Of a stretch of 64,000 bases of DNA, positions 34,169-42,421 are shown one piece after another. The stretch lies in the NCBI RefSeq assembly GCF_010686705.1, contig NZ_JAAGWY010000002.1, positions 86,001 through 150,000 of the forward strand. Direction: 5' to 3'. Origin of the DNA: Leifsonia tongyongensis (GTDB taxonomy: Bacteria > Actinomycetota > Actinomycetes > Actinomycetales > Microbacteriaceae). The notes under the pieces were generated by a model. The model saw nothing but the letters and a program-made list of their open reading frames with translations. It was not told the DNA's origin and did no database searches. A program made the translations under genes and the position numbers. The stretch's first letter is position 1; the number at the start of each line of letters is the position of its first letter.

Positions 34169-34954
34169 TCAGTCGTCGAGGCTTCCCATGGTCAGGTTGA
34201 CGATGGTTCCGGTCAGCCCGCTCGCCCGGTCGGATGCGACGAACGCCGCGACGTTCGCGACCTCGTCGATCGTCATGGTGCGCCGGGGGTGGGTCATCCC
34301 CTCCAGCCAGCCTTCGAACTCCTCCCAGGTCATCCCGGGCGGCTTGGACTCGTATGAGTGCCGCATCGTCTCGGTCTCGGGGATGCCGTGCGGCCGGATC
34401 CCGACGACGCGGATGCCCGCCGGTGCGAACTCGGCCGACAGGTCGCGGGTCATCGCCTCCTTGGCGGCCTGAGCTGGTCCGTAGCCGCCGTTGAGGCGGG
34501 TGCCGGTGCGTGCGGGCAGTGCGGAGACGGTCATGATGACGCCGGAGGCTCGGGAGAGCATCCGCCGAGCCGCGAGCCGGGCGGTCAGGAAATAGCTCGT
34601 CGTGTACGCGGTGATCGGGCGGACGAAGCTCTCGGCGTCGAGGTCGGCGAGCGGAACGCCCAGCAACGTCGAGGTGGGCACGCCGACCGCGTTGAACGAG
34701 ATGTCGACGCGTCCGGCCGCATCGACGACGGATCGGAGGTGCACGTCGATGGCCCGCTCGTCGAGCGCGTCGACCTCGGCCGCGTGGGCTGACCCGCCTG
34801 CCGCGGCGATGTCGCGGGCAACCCGTTCGACGGGCGCCAGGACCCGCCCGGTGACGAACACGTCCGCCCCTTCGGCGGCGAACGCGCGCGCCACGGCACT
34901 CCCGATGGCGCCGCCTGCGCCGTACACCACGGCGATCTTGTTGTCGAGCAGCAT
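34169..34954 (-). CDS. SDR-family oxidoreductase with atypical active site
   Basis: A 261-aa short-chain dehydrogenase. The cofactor loop YGAGGAIGSAVA is at residues 11-22 and Ser144 lies in MTVSALPAR. The usual Tyr-x-x-x-Lys is not in register: Tyr158 and Lys165 in GGYGPAQAAKEA are seven residues apart, and the position four before the lysine is alanine. Such members may have lost classic reductase chemistry or use another tyrosine. ATG 34954 has GGGGAGGAG upstream. The divergent sigma-factor gene shares its promoter region, where a perfect CTCGGAT palindrome lies. Confidence 0.85.
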   Translation of the reverse strand: MLLDNKIAVVYGAGGAIGSAVARAFAAEGADVFVTGRVLAPVERVARDIAAAGGSAHAAEVDALDERAIDVHLRSVVDAAGRVDISFNAVGVPTSTLLGVPLADLDAESFVRPITAYTTSYFLTARLAARRMLSRASGVIMTVSALPARTGTRLNGGYGPAQAAKEAMTRDLSAEFAPAGIRVVGIRPHGIPETETMRHSYESKPPGMTWEEFEGWLEGMTHPRRTMTIDEVANVAAFVASDRASGLTGTIVNLTMGSLDD

Positions 34955-34984
34955 CTCTGGTCTCCTCCCCGTCGGTGACGTACC

Positions 34985-34999
34985 CTCGGATCATCCGAG
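34985..34999. promoter_or_regulatory. Palindrome in the SDR/sigma-factor promoter region
   Basis: CTCGGATCATCCGAG is a perfect 7-1-7 dyad, 30 bp upstream of the SDR start. It is a likely repressor site; no regulator of TetR/MarR type is adjacent. Confidence 0.5.
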
Positions 35000-35011
35000 T
35001 CGTCGAAGATG

Positions 35012-35078
35012 CAGACACCGTGCATCCGGAGAACTGGGCGCGGGGCGACCGCCCAGTTTCGGTCGTGGCCGGTGTCTG
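35012..35078. promoter_or_regulatory. Nested hairpins upstream of the sigma factor
   Basis: CAGACACCG (35012-35020) pairs with CGGTGTCTG (35070-35078). Inside, AACTGGGCG (35032-35040) pairs with CGCCCAGTT (35050-35058) and is followed by TC. If transcribed, this would fold into a stable two-stem leader just before the sigma gene. Confidence 0.45.
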
Positions 35079-35114
35079 TACACGGGTAGGCAGTTCAGGG
35101 AGGGTGGCACGCGG

Positions 35115-36128
35115 ATGAGCACGGTCGCGGATGAACGGATCACCCGGGCGCAGGCGGGCGACGGTGAGGCGTTCCGCGAGCTGGTCGAGCCGCACCGCCG
35201 CGAACTGCAGGTGCACTGCTACCGGATGCTCGGATCGGTCCAGGATGCCGAGGATGCGCTCCAGGACACGCTCCTCACCGCCTGGCAGGGGCTCAGCGGC
35301 TTCGAAGGGCGGTCGTCGCTCCGCACCTGGCTGTACCGGATCGCCACCAACCGCTGCCTGAACGCGCGTCGTGCAGCGGGTCGTCGCGCGGCGAAGGAGT
35401 GGGACATTCCTGACATCGAACCGCCCGAGCCCTCGAGGATGGGCGAGATCGTCTGGCTGGAGCCGTACCCCGACAGCTTTCTCGACGGTGTGGACGTGCC
35501 GCTCGGGCCCGAAGTGCACTACGAACAGACCGAATCCATCTCGCTGGCGTTCGTGACGGCGCTGCAGATCCTGCCGCCACGCCAGGTCGCCGTGCTCATC
35601 CTGCGCGACGTGCTGGGTTTCCGCGCCGCAGAGGTTGCGGACATGCTCGACGCGAGTGTCGAATCCGTGAACAGCGCCCTCAAGCGCGCACGCGCCGGCC
35701 TGCGCCGCGACCTCCCTGACCGGGACGGACAGGCGCGGATGCTCGCGGCCGGCTCGCCGGAGGAGCGGGCACTCGTCGCGGAGTGGGCGCGCGCCTACAC
35801 GTCGGGCGACGTGAACGAGGTAGTCGCCCTCCTGACCTCGGATGTGCGGCTCAGCATGCCGCCGATGGCCCTCGAGTACCTGGGGCGGGAGGCCGTCGGC
35901 CGGTTCTTCGGCCTCATCATGCGCCCCGGCCGGATCTACGACCTCGTTCCCACCCGCGCGAACGGGCAGCCTGCGTTCGCGATGTACTCCCACTCGAACG
36001 CGGGCGGCATGCGCCACGGCACGGGTCTCGTCGTGCTCGAGTTCCGAAACGACGGCGTCAGCGGGATCACCCGGTTTGACAGCAGCGTGCTGCCGTCGTT
36101 CGGGCTGCCGCGCTCGCTCCCCAGCTAG
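35115..36128 (+). CDS. ECF RNA polymerase sigma factor with C-terminal SnoaL-like domain
   Basis: A 337-aa extracytoplasmic-function sigma factor of the SigJ/SigG-like group. Region 2 (residues about 10-80) has the DAEDALQDTLLTAW core; region 4 (about 135-190) has LPPRQVAVLILRDVLGF and an HTH ending SALKRARAGLRR. Residues about 205-325 form an NTF2/SnoaL-like domain, which in this group replaces an anti-sigma factor and self-regulates activity. ATG 35115 follows GGGAGGG. A GC-rich terminator lies just after the stop. Target genes cannot be inferred; no anti-sigma gene is next to it. Confidence 0.92.
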   Translation: MSTVADERITRAQAGDGEAFRELVEPHRRELQVHCYRMLGSVQDAEDALQDTLLTAWQGLSGFEGRSSLRTWLYRIATNRCLNARRAAGRRAAKEWDIPDIEPPEPSRMGEIVWLEPYPDSFLDGVDVPLGPEVHYEQTESISLAFVTALQILPPRQVAVLILRDVLGFRAAEVADMLDASVESVNSALKRARAGLRRDLPDRDGQARMLAAGSPEERALVAEWARAYTSGDVNEVVALLTSDVRLSMPPMALEYLGREAVGRFFGLIMRPGRIYDLVPTRANGQPAFAMYSHSNAGGMRHGTGLVVLEFRNDGVSGITRFDSSVLPSFGLPRSLPS

Positions 36129-36138
36129 GCACAGCGAG

Positions 36139-36173
36139 GGCGGGCGCACGGCTGACTGTGCCGTGCGCCCGCC
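36139..36173. terminator. Strong terminator of the sigma-factor gene
   Basis: A perfect 14-bp GC stem, 36139-36152 (GGCGGGCGCACGGC) against 36160-36173, with a 7-base loop and GTTT after it. It lies between convergent genes and could serve both. Confidence 0.8.
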
Positions 36174-36196
36174 GTTTCCGCTACGGCCCCGATCCC

Positions 36197-38008
36197 TTAC
36201 GGACCAGAGACGACGTAGACGGGAACGCCGATGTGCGCGGTGGTGGCCGCGCCACCGGTGTCGTTCACGACGTGATCCAGTGTGCCGGCGCCGAGGTTGA
36301 CGGTGAGCAGGTCGTGGAGCTGGATGCCCGGCTTCACCGGCACCTCGAAGCCGCGGGTGGCGTGCAGCGTCGGGTCGACGTTCGTGAAGATGTACGAGCC
36401 TCCGCCCCACAGCTGGTTCGTCGTGACGTTGTCGGCGACCTTGTAGGCGGCCCAGCCGAATACCCCGTCGTGCCGCCAGGCGGCCTGGTTCGGCGCGTCG
36501 TAGGGCAGCTCGTTCTGGAAGAAGACGGTCTTTCCGTTCTCCCCGTTCCAGATCACGTTGTACTTCTGGTAATGCTCGACGAACAGCCCGGTCGCTGTGA
36601 CGTCGTCGCCGTTGACCACGACGCCGGTGTCGGCGGTGTTCGTGGTCCAGCCGACGCCCGTGCCGTGGTCGGCGCGCCACGCCCAGATGTCGTCCAGGAT
36701 GACGTTGCTGCTGTTCACGACCAGGCTCACGGTCGCTTTGCCGGCGTGCGGGCCGCCGACCCGGAAGAACACATCCTGCAGTGCGGTCGGCCCGGAGCCC
36801 CGGTTCGCGCCGTGGTCGCCCCGCTCGCCGTGCCCGGTGCCCAGCTGAAGCAGCGCGGGCGAGTTCACGGTACCCGCGTCGATCATCAGCCCGGCGATGT
36901 CGACGCCGCCCACATCGCCGACGGTCAACGGAATCGCACCGTCGACAGCCGTCAGGGTCGCAACACCGAGCCCGAGGACGATCGTGTCCGGGTGGTTGAC
37001 GCGGATGCTGCGGTCGACGTTGTAGACCCCGGGTGTCAGCAGCAGGTTCTTCCCGCGGGCGAGCTGCTTGTCGATGGCCTTGGCCGTGTCCGACGGCCTG
37101 GCCACGTAGAAGCTGCTCAATGGCAGTGATCGCCCGGGGGTCTGGCCGACCGTCCAGGTCGGTCCCGATGAGTCGGTGCGGGCGGCCGGGACGAACACGT
37201 TGTACGCGCCGGCCGCATCCACGTACAGGTACGGCTTCTCACGACTGGCCGGGGTGGTGGCGAGTGTCGTGTACGGCGGCGTCGGGAAGGACTGGGCCGG
37301 CGCCCCGGTCACTCCGGAGAAGACCTGGTTCCAGACGCCGTTCGACCACCCTCCGATGCTGCTGTCGCGGGTCAGGAACTGCTGCTGCGAACCGTTGACG
37401 ATGTTCCTCGTCTGCGAATCGGCGAGGAAGCCGCCGCTCGCGTACTGCGGCCCGGCGGTGCAGTAGTCCATGAAGGTGAGGTTGCCCCTCACGTTGACCC
37501 GGCGCAGCGGCGCCGCTTGGGACACCGCCCAGAACTCGGTGTTGGTGCGGCAGCCGGATCCGCCGACGGGGTTGATGGTGAGGTTCGACATCGAGCGCCA
37601 GAAGTTGTCGAGCGCGATGCAGTTGTTCGCCGAGAGGCAGCGGTTGAAGACGTTCACCTCGCCGTTGATCGTGACGTCGGTGGGGGACTGTCCGAGGCCG
37701 GCGATCTCGGTGTAGTAGCCGACCTGGAAGACCAGCGGATGCGTGACCGAACCGTAGGTTCCCGGCTTGAACAGGAGCGCGTAGCGCTGCGTCCCCATCT
37801 CGTTGTCGACCTGCGTTGCCGCGATGCTGTCCACAGTCGCCTGGATCTGGCTCTGCGGCATGCTCGGATCGAAGACGATGACGTTCGGTCCGAAGTCGGG
37901 GGAGGCCGGAACCGGCGGCGGCGGAGCCGCGGTCGCGGTCTGGGCGGCTCCCAACCCTGCGACAGCGAGGGCGGCGGCGGCGATGAGGACGAAGAGCTTC
38001 CGAGGCAT
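36197..38008 (-). CDS. Secreted right-handed beta-helix protein
   Basis: A 603-aa exported protein. A signal peptide (residues 1-28, with AAAALAVAGLGAAQTATA) is followed by a pectate-lyase-like repeat fold: YALLFKPGTYGSVTH, GQSPTDVTINGEVN, GGVDIAGLMIDAG and NVILDDIWAWRAD are the strand-turn units typical of it. Relatives in Streptomyces are annotated variously and some beta-helix proteins of this kind are carbohydrate lyases or glucanases, so a polysaccharide-degrading role is likely but not proven. I use ATG 38008, with AGG six bases upstream; ATG 38011 directly before it is an alternative. It converges on the sigma-factor gene. Confidence 0.85.
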   Translation of the reverse strand: MPRKLFVLIAAAALAVAGLGAAQTATAAPPPPVPASPDFGPNVIVFDPSMPQSQIQATVDSIAATQVDNEMGTQRYALLFKPGTYGSVTHPLVFQVGYYTEIAGLGQSPTDVTINGEVNVFNRCLSANNCIALDNFWRSMSNLTINPVGGSGCRTNTEFWAVSQAAPLRRVNVRGNLTFMDYCTAGPQYASGGFLADSQTRNIVNGSQQQFLTRDSSIGGWSNGVWNQVFSGVTGAPAQSFPTPPYTTLATTPASREKPYLYVDAAGAYNVFVPAARTDSSGPTWTVGQTPGRSLPLSSFYVARPSDTAKAIDKQLARGKNLLLTPGVYNVDRSIRVNHPDTIVLGLGVATLTAVDGAIPLTVGDVGGVDIAGLMIDAGTVNSPALLQLGTGHGERGDHGANRGSGPTALQDVFFRVGGPHAGKATVSLVVNSSNVILDDIWAWRADHGTGVGWTTNTADTGVVVNGDDVTATGLFVEHYQKYNVIWNGENGKTVFFQNELPYDAPNQAAWRHDGVFGWAAYKVADNVTTNQLWGGGSYIFTNVDPTLHATRGFEVPVKPGIQLHDLLTVNLGAGTLDHVVNDTGGAATTAHIGVPVYVVSGP

Positions 38009-38192
38009 CATTACCTGATTTCTGGCAGGTCGGAGGAATCCCCGCAATGCCTGGTGCCTCGGGTTTACGCTTCAGGCAGTCACCAACGGGGCCGGATCCT
38101 GGTGGAGTCCGAGCCGACGCCGAGTATTCAATTCTCGACAGGCCCGCGTGTCAATGGTTGCCGTGCATTTGCCACAGCCGAATCGCCAGCGC

Positions 38193-40001
38193 TCAGTTGC
38201 CGGTGCGCGGCTTGCGCGGTGGCCGGTCGTCCCGGTCGTCCCGGCGACCTCCCCGGCCCCGGTCGGGACGGATCTCGATGAGCTTGCCGCTGATCCGGGT
38301 GTCCCGGAGCCTGTCGAGCACATCGCCGGGCAGGTCGGCCGGAAGCTCCACCAGCGAGAAGTCGGGCAGGATCTTGATCGCCCCGAAATCCTCCCGGCTC
38401 AGTCCGCCTTCGTTGGCGAGCGCCCCGACGATCTGGCGCGGCTCCACCTTCTGGCGGCGGCCGACCTCGATGCGGTACGCCGCCATCGGGCCGCTGCTCG
38501 GCCGTGTGCGGCGCTCGGGACGCTCGGGACGCTCGGTCCGTCCGCCGCGAGCCCCGCGGTCATCGCGTGCGCCGCGGTCGGAACGATCCGGCCGGTCATC
38601 CCGTGAGCGGTCATCGCGTTCGACACGGCGCGCGAGTGCGTCGTCGGCCGAGAGCAGCAGCGGCTCCTCGCCCTGTGCAACCACCGCGAGCGCAGCCGCC
38701 ACGTCGGCCTCCGGCACATCGTGGTGCTCGACGTAGTGACCGATGATGTCGCGGAAACGCGAAATGCGCTCTTCCTGGTTGAGCGCCTCGGTGATCGCAT
38801 CGTCGAAGCGGGCGAGGCGAGTGACGTTCACGTCCTCGACTGTGGGCAGCTGCATCTGGGTGAGCGGCTGCCGGGTCGCCTTCTCGATAGCCGAGAGCAG
38901 GCGGCGCTCGCGGGGAGTCACGAAACTGATCGCGGCGCCGCTGCGGCCCGCGCGACCGGTCCGGCCGATGCGGTGGACGTAGGACTCGGTGTCGATGGGG
39001 ATGTCGTAGTTGACCACATGGCTGATGCGTTCGACGTCGAGGCCGCGCGCCGCCACATCCGTCGCCACCAGGATGTCGAGCTTGCCCGACCGGAGCTGCT
39101 CGACCGTGCGTTCGCGCTGGACCTGGGCGACGTCGCCGCTGATCGCCATCGCCGAATAGCCGCGAGCGCGCAGCTTCTCGGCGAGCGTCTCCGTCTCGTT
39201 CTTGGTGCGGACGAAGACGATCATCCCTTCGAAGTTCTCCACTTCGAGGATGCGCGTGAGCGCGTCGACCTTCTGCGGGTACGACACCATCAGGTAGCGC
39301 TGGGTGGTGTTCGCCGAGGTCGTGGTCTTGTTCTTGACCGTGACCTCTTCAGGGTCGTGCAGGTACTTCTTCGAGATCCGGCGGATCTGCGCGGGCATGG
39401 TGGCCGAGAAAAGGGCGACCTGCTTGTCGTCCGGGGTGTCGGCGAGGATCGTCTCGACGTCTTCGGCGAATCCCATCTTGAGCATCTCGTCGGCCTCATC
39501 GAGCACGAGGTACTTGAGCTCGGAGAGGTCGAGCGTGCCCTTCTCGAGGTGATCCATGATGCGCCCCGGGGTCCCGACCACGACGTGGACTCCGCGACGC
39601 AGCGCCGACAGCTGCACGCCGTAGCCCTGGCCTCCGTAGACCGGGAGCACGTGCACGCCCCGGATGTGGGCGGCGTACTTCTCGAACGCCTCGCACACCT
39701 GCAGCGCCAGTTCGCGCGTCGGCGCGAGGACCAGCGCCTGCGGGACCTTCTGCGACGTGTCCAGGCGCGAGAGGATCGGCAGCGCGAAGGCGGCCGTCTT
39801 GCCGGTGCCGGTCTGCGCGAGGCCGACGACGTCGCGGCCGGCGAGCAGCAGGGGGATGGTCGCGGCCTGGATGGCCGACGGGGTCTCGTACCCGACATCC
39901 TTGAGCGCTCTGAGCGTCGGCTCGCTCAATCCGAGTTCGGAGAAGGTGATCGCGTCGCTGGCAGTGTCTGCCTCGCTGGGCGCTGTATCCGGAGGCGTCA
40001 T
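38193..40001 (-). CDS. deaD: DEAD-box RNA helicase
   Basis: A 602-aa ATP-dependent RNA helicase of the DeaD/CsdA type, used in ribosome assembly and cold-shock mRNA unwinding. Visible motifs: Q motif ATPSAIQ-like ETPSAIQAATIP, Walker A AQTGTGKT (62-69), PTREL, DEAD (168-171) and SAT (199-201), then HRIGRTGRAGR in the second domain. An Arg/Asp-rich disordered stretch follows, and a DbpA-like RNA-binding domain (about 490-570) with an RGRGGRRDDRDDR end. ATG 40001 is six bases after TACCGT, so it is probably leaderless. It lies apart from other RNA genes. Confidence 0.96.
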   Translation of the reverse strand: MTPPDTAPSEADTASDAITFSELGLSEPTLRALKDVGYETPSAIQAATIPLLLAGRDVVGLAQTGTGKTAAFALPILSRLDTSQKVPQALVLAPTRELALQVCEAFEKYAAHIRGVHVLPVYGGQGYGVQLSALRRGVHVVVGTPGRIMDHLEKGTLDLSELKYLVLDEADEMLKMGFAEDVETILADTPDDKQVALFSATMPAQIRRISKKYLHDPEEVTVKNKTTTSANTTQRYLMVSYPQKVDALTRILEVENFEGMIVFVRTKNETETLAEKLRARGYSAMAISGDVAQVQRERTVEQLRSGKLDILVATDVAARGLDVERISHVVNYDIPIDTESYVHRIGRTGRAGRSGAAISFVTPRERRLLSAIEKATRQPLTQMQLPTVEDVNVTRLARFDDAITEALNQEERISRFRDIIGHYVEHHDVPEADVAAALAVVAQGEEPLLLSADDALARRVERDDRSRDDRPDRSDRGARDDRGARGGRTERPERPERRTRPSSGPMAAYRIEVGRRQKVEPRQIVGALANEGGLSREDFGAIKILPDFSLVELPADLPGDVLDRLRDTRISGKLIEIRPDRGRGGRRDDRDDRPPRKPRTGN

Positions 40002-40007
40002 GGTTCA

Positions 40008-40013
40008 ACGGTA
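40008..40013 (-). promoter_or_regulatory. -10 box (TACCGT) of the helicase leaderless promoter
   Basis: Six bases (TGAACC on the minus strand) before ATG 40001. No ribosome site is possible in that space. Confidence 0.55.
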
Positions 40014-40096
40014 GTCCCCGAACCCTAGCCCTCAGCACCCGATCGGGTCGATGATGGGTTCGTGGATGAAGGCGACGCCGCGAACGGTGCCGGGTC

Positions 40097-41371
40097 ATGA
40101 ACCCGGCATCCCGTCGTGTGCAGCGCATCTACCTGACGCTCCTCCTCGGAAACACCCTCGCGGCCTCGTTCATCTGGGGCATCAACACGATCTTCCTCCT
40201 CGACGCGGGGCTGACGAATTTCGAGGCATTCGCCGCCAACGCCTTCTTCACCGCGGGAATGGTGATCTTCGAGATCCCGACCGGGGTGGTTGCCGACACG
40301 ATCGGCCGCAAGGCGTCCTACCTGCTCGGCACCATCACGCTCTCGGTCACGACCGGGCTGTACTGGATGCTCTGGCTCATGCATGCGCCGTTCGTGTGGT
40401 GGGCGATCGTCTCGATCCTGCTCGGGCTGGGTTTCACCTTCTTCTCGGGAGCCGTGGATGCGTGGCTTGTGGATGCGCTCACCTTCACCCAGTACACCGG
40501 CAGTCTCGAAACCGTCTTCGGCCGGGGCCTGGTGGTCACGGGCATAGCCATGTTCACCGGCTCCGTGCTCGGCGGGGTGATCGCGCAGGCGACCAACCTC
40601 GGGGTCCCCTTCCTCATCCGTGCAGGGATCCTCGTCGTGATGCTCGTCTTCGCTGCGTTCGTGATGAAGGACCTCGGGTTCACGCCCGACAAGTCGAGGG
40701 GTCCGATCAAGGCGACCAGGAACATCCTGGCGATGTCGATCGAGCACGGCCTGAAGAAGCGCTCCGTGCGATACATCATCCTGGCGGCGCCGTTCGCATC
40801 CGGTGTCGGCATCTACGCGTTCTACGCTCTGCAGCCCTACCTGCTCCAGCTGTACGGCGACAAGACGGCGTACTCGATCGCCGGTCTCGCTGCTGCGATC
40901 CTGTCGTTGTCGCAGGTCGCCGGTGGAATGCTCGCATCACGCGTGCGCAGGCTGTTCGCCCGTCGCACGAGCACGATCATCGGCGCCTCGATCGCCAGCG
41001 TCGTCGCCCTCGTGGTGCTCGGAGTGACGAGCCTGTTCTGGCTGGCCGTGGTGTTCCTGGTTATCTGGGGCTTCGTCTTCGCGGTCGCGGGGCCGATACA
41101 GCAGTCCTACATCAACGACATGATCCCCTCGAAGCAGCGTGCCACGGTGCTGTCGTTCGAATCGTTGTTCGGCAGCTTGGGCGGGGTGTTCATCCAGCCC
41201 GCCCTCGGCCGCGCAGCAGACGTGTGGGGGTACGGAACATCATTCGTGATCGGCGGGGCGATCCAGCTGATCGGCATCCCATTCCTGTTCGCCAGCCGGC
41301 GCCAGCAGGATCCAGCCGACACCATCAAGACACGAGACGAAGCGGCCCCGGCCGCACCGGAGGTGGCGTGA
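40097..41371 (+). CDS. MFS transporter
   Basis: A 424-aa, 12-segment major-facilitator protein. MVIFEIPTGVVADTIGRK carries motif A after the second segment; FTFFSGAVDAWLVDAL follows in the fourth, a form seen in sugar- or drug-type MFS of this group. Substrate unknown. ATG 40097 gives a normal N-terminus (basic, RRVQR). The next gene, a 57-aa membrane protein, starts four bases after the stop and is probably co-transcribed. The gene is divergent from the helicase. Confidence 0.88.
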   Translation: MNPASRRVQRIYLTLLLGNTLAASFIWGINTIFLLDAGLTNFEAFAANAFFTAGMVIFEIPTGVVADTIGRKASYLLGTITLSVTTGLYWMLWLMHAPFVWWAIVSILLGLGFTFFSGAVDAWLVDALTFTQYTGSLETVFGRGLVVTGIAMFTGSVLGGVIAQATNLGVPFLIRAGILVVMLVFAAFVMKDLGFTPDKSRGPIKATRNILAMSIEHGLKKRSVRYIILAAPFASGVGIYAFYALQPYLLQLYGDKTAYSIAGLAAAILSLSQVAGGMLASRVRRLFARRTSTIIGASIASVVALVVLGVTSLFWLAVVFLVIWGFVFAVAGPIQQSYINDMIPSKQRATVLSFESLFGSLGGVFIQPALGRAADVWGYGTSFVIGGAIQLIGIPFLFASRRQQDPADTIKTRDEAAPAAPEVA

Positions 41372-41374
41372 CCC

Positions 41375-41548
41375 ATGAGAACAGGCATCGCAGTAATCAT
41401 TTCGTTCGTCCTCTTCCTGGGCGGAATCGTCGTGCTCGGCTATGCGACGACCCTGCCGGCCTGGCAGGGACTGGTCTTCTTCCTGGGGATCGTCTCGATC
41501 GCGCTGTCGATCGCGATCCCCGTACACCTGCTGCCCAAGCTCGACTAG
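41375..41548 (+). CDS. 57-aa two-segment membrane protein
   Basis: A very short membrane protein, MRTGIAVIIS start, with two hydrophobic segments (residues 5-23 and 30-52) split by a YATTLPAWQG turn, ending HLLPKLD. The ATG is four bases after the stop of the MFS gene, so they form one operon, and it may be a small accessory subunit of that transporter. The clean reading frame, basic start and good codon use support a real gene. Function unknown. Confidence 0.68.
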   Translation: MRTGIAVIISFVLFLGGIVVLGYATTLPAWQGLVFFLGIVSIALSIAIPVHLLPKLD

Positions 41549-41577
41549 CGGGCGCGCCCCGCTGCGTCCTGGGCGCG

Positions 41578-41628
41578 TCCCCGCCATGTCCCCGCCGCAT
41601 CCCCGCCACGTCCCCGCCCGTCCCCGCC
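41578..41628. repeat. 11-bp tandem repeat
   Basis: TCCCCGCC occurs at 41578, 41589, 41600, 41611 and 41621, so with a period of 11, 11, 11 and 10 bp. The last unit forms the left end of hairpin repeat B. Confidence 0.85.
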
Positions 41629-41686
41629 ACTTCGGGACAAGCCCGCCACCTCGAGCTGGCCGGCACGTACCGAACTGGCGGGTTCG
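41622..41686. repeat. Dispersed hairpin repeat, copy B
   Basis: A 65-bp element: CCCCGCCACTTCGGGACAA, then GCCCGCCACCTCGAGCTGGC, then CGGCACGTACCGAACTGGC and GGGTTCG. It can fold on itself and differs from copy C by one base. It lies between the MFS operon and a convergent lipoprotein gene. Confidence 0.9.
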
Positions 41687-41750
41687 TCGCGATTGTGCCC
41701 GTTTGGTACGTCTAGCGCTTCACCATCCGGCTCCGCGCACCAGGCGAACC

Positions 41751-42158
41751 CTAAGGACCTACGAACCATGTCTGATGGTCGCCGCAGCCTTCGGGGAGGT
41801 ATTGGATCTTCGACGGCACGCCACCTCCGCCGCCGAACTCAACCGAGTCGCCTTCGCGGTATTCGTGCCCTTGCCATGTCAGGACGCCATCGTGCCAGGA
41901 TGCGTCGCCCGATGGAAACACGGGCACCGCGAGAGATCCGTCGGTCCCCTCAACGGTCACACACCCGTTCGAGAGTCGAAGCGTGCCCCTGAGAAGCGCA
42001 TCCATGCCGGTAGCCGGCGCAGGATAGGTTGCCAAGGGGTTGATCGCTGCCGCTTGGCTTTCTGCACCGGGTGACTGACTACCGACAGCCGCGCAACCGA
42101 CCAAGAAGGCGGGCAGAACAAGTAGGAAAAGCACTAGTGAGCGTGCCGGCCGAGTCAT
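41751..42158 (-). CDS. Hypothetical lipoprotein
   Basis: A 135-aa exported lipoprotein. The signal peptide ends in a clear lipobox, LPAFLVGC, with the lipidated cysteine at residue 22, so the mature part faces outside the membrane. The mature domain is small and beta-rich (GTLRLSNGCVTVEG, VPVFPSGDASW) with a Gly run and two cysteines that may pair. I use ATG 42158, which is seven bases after a TAGGAT box with no ribosome site; the earlier ATG 42167 lies inside that box. Function unknown. It is flanked by hairpin repeats B and C. Confidence 0.78.
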   Translation of the reverse strand: MTRPARSLVLFLLVLPAFLVGCAAVGSQSPGAESQAAAINPLATYPAPATGMDALLRGTLRLSNGCVTVEGTDGSLAVPVFPSGDASWHDGVLTWQGHEYREGDSVEFGGGGGVPSKIQYLPEGCGDHQTWFVGP

Positions 42159-42165
42159 GAGATTC

Positions 42166-42171
42166 ATCCTA
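42166..42171 (-). promoter_or_regulatory. -10 box (TAGGAT) of the lipoprotein promoter
   Basis: Reads TAGGAT on the minus strand, seven bases before ATG 42158. Confidence 0.5.
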
Positions 42172-42224
42172 CGTGCCGATTGTTGGGTGGCCAGCTAGCC
42201 CTCCCACGGGCGGCACTCGGACAT

Positions 42225-42289
42225 CCCCGCCACGTCGGGACAAGCCCGCCACCTCGAGCTGGCCGGCACGTACCGAACTGGCGGGTTCG
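42225..42289. repeat. Dispersed hairpin repeat, copy C
   Basis: Identical to copy B over 65 bp except for one base (G for T in the first arm). It lies in the gap between the divergent lipoprotein and MFS genes, about 95 bp before the latter's -10 box. Confidence 0.9.
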
Positions 42290-42370
42290 CTGGTGACTGC
42301 TTCGGCACGCCCCGGCCCAGCTGACCGGCATCACCCGGAACGGATGACGACGCGGCAGCCGCGCCGACCC

Positions 42371-42376
42371 TAGGGT
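42371..42376 (+). promoter_or_regulatory. -10 box (TAGGGT) before the uORF/MFS gene
   Basis: Six bases before ATG 42383, matching the leaderless pattern seen elsewhere in the window. Confidence 0.5.
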
Positions 42377-42382
42377 GAGGGG

Positions 42383-42421
42383 ATGCACGGCAATCCCGGA
42401 GCGGGCAGGAGCCGGCGGTGA
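42383..42421 (+). CDS. 12-aa upstream ORF coupled to the MFS gene
   Basis: A leaderless micro-ORF encoding MHGNPGAGRSRR. Its TGA overlaps the GTG start of the transporter (GTGA), and the ribosome site AGGAG of that gene lies inside it. The Arg-rich end is the kind of sequence that can slow a ribosome, so it may control or simply couple translation of the pump. Confidence 0.5.
   Translation: MHGNPGAGRSRR

Noticed and set aside
33486-36680. A 1064-codon open frame on the minus strand
   Set aside because: It crosses several genes (AhpD-like, membrane protein, SDR, sigma factor) in the wrong frame and is Arg/His/Asp-rich, the usual antisense shadow in high-GC DNA.
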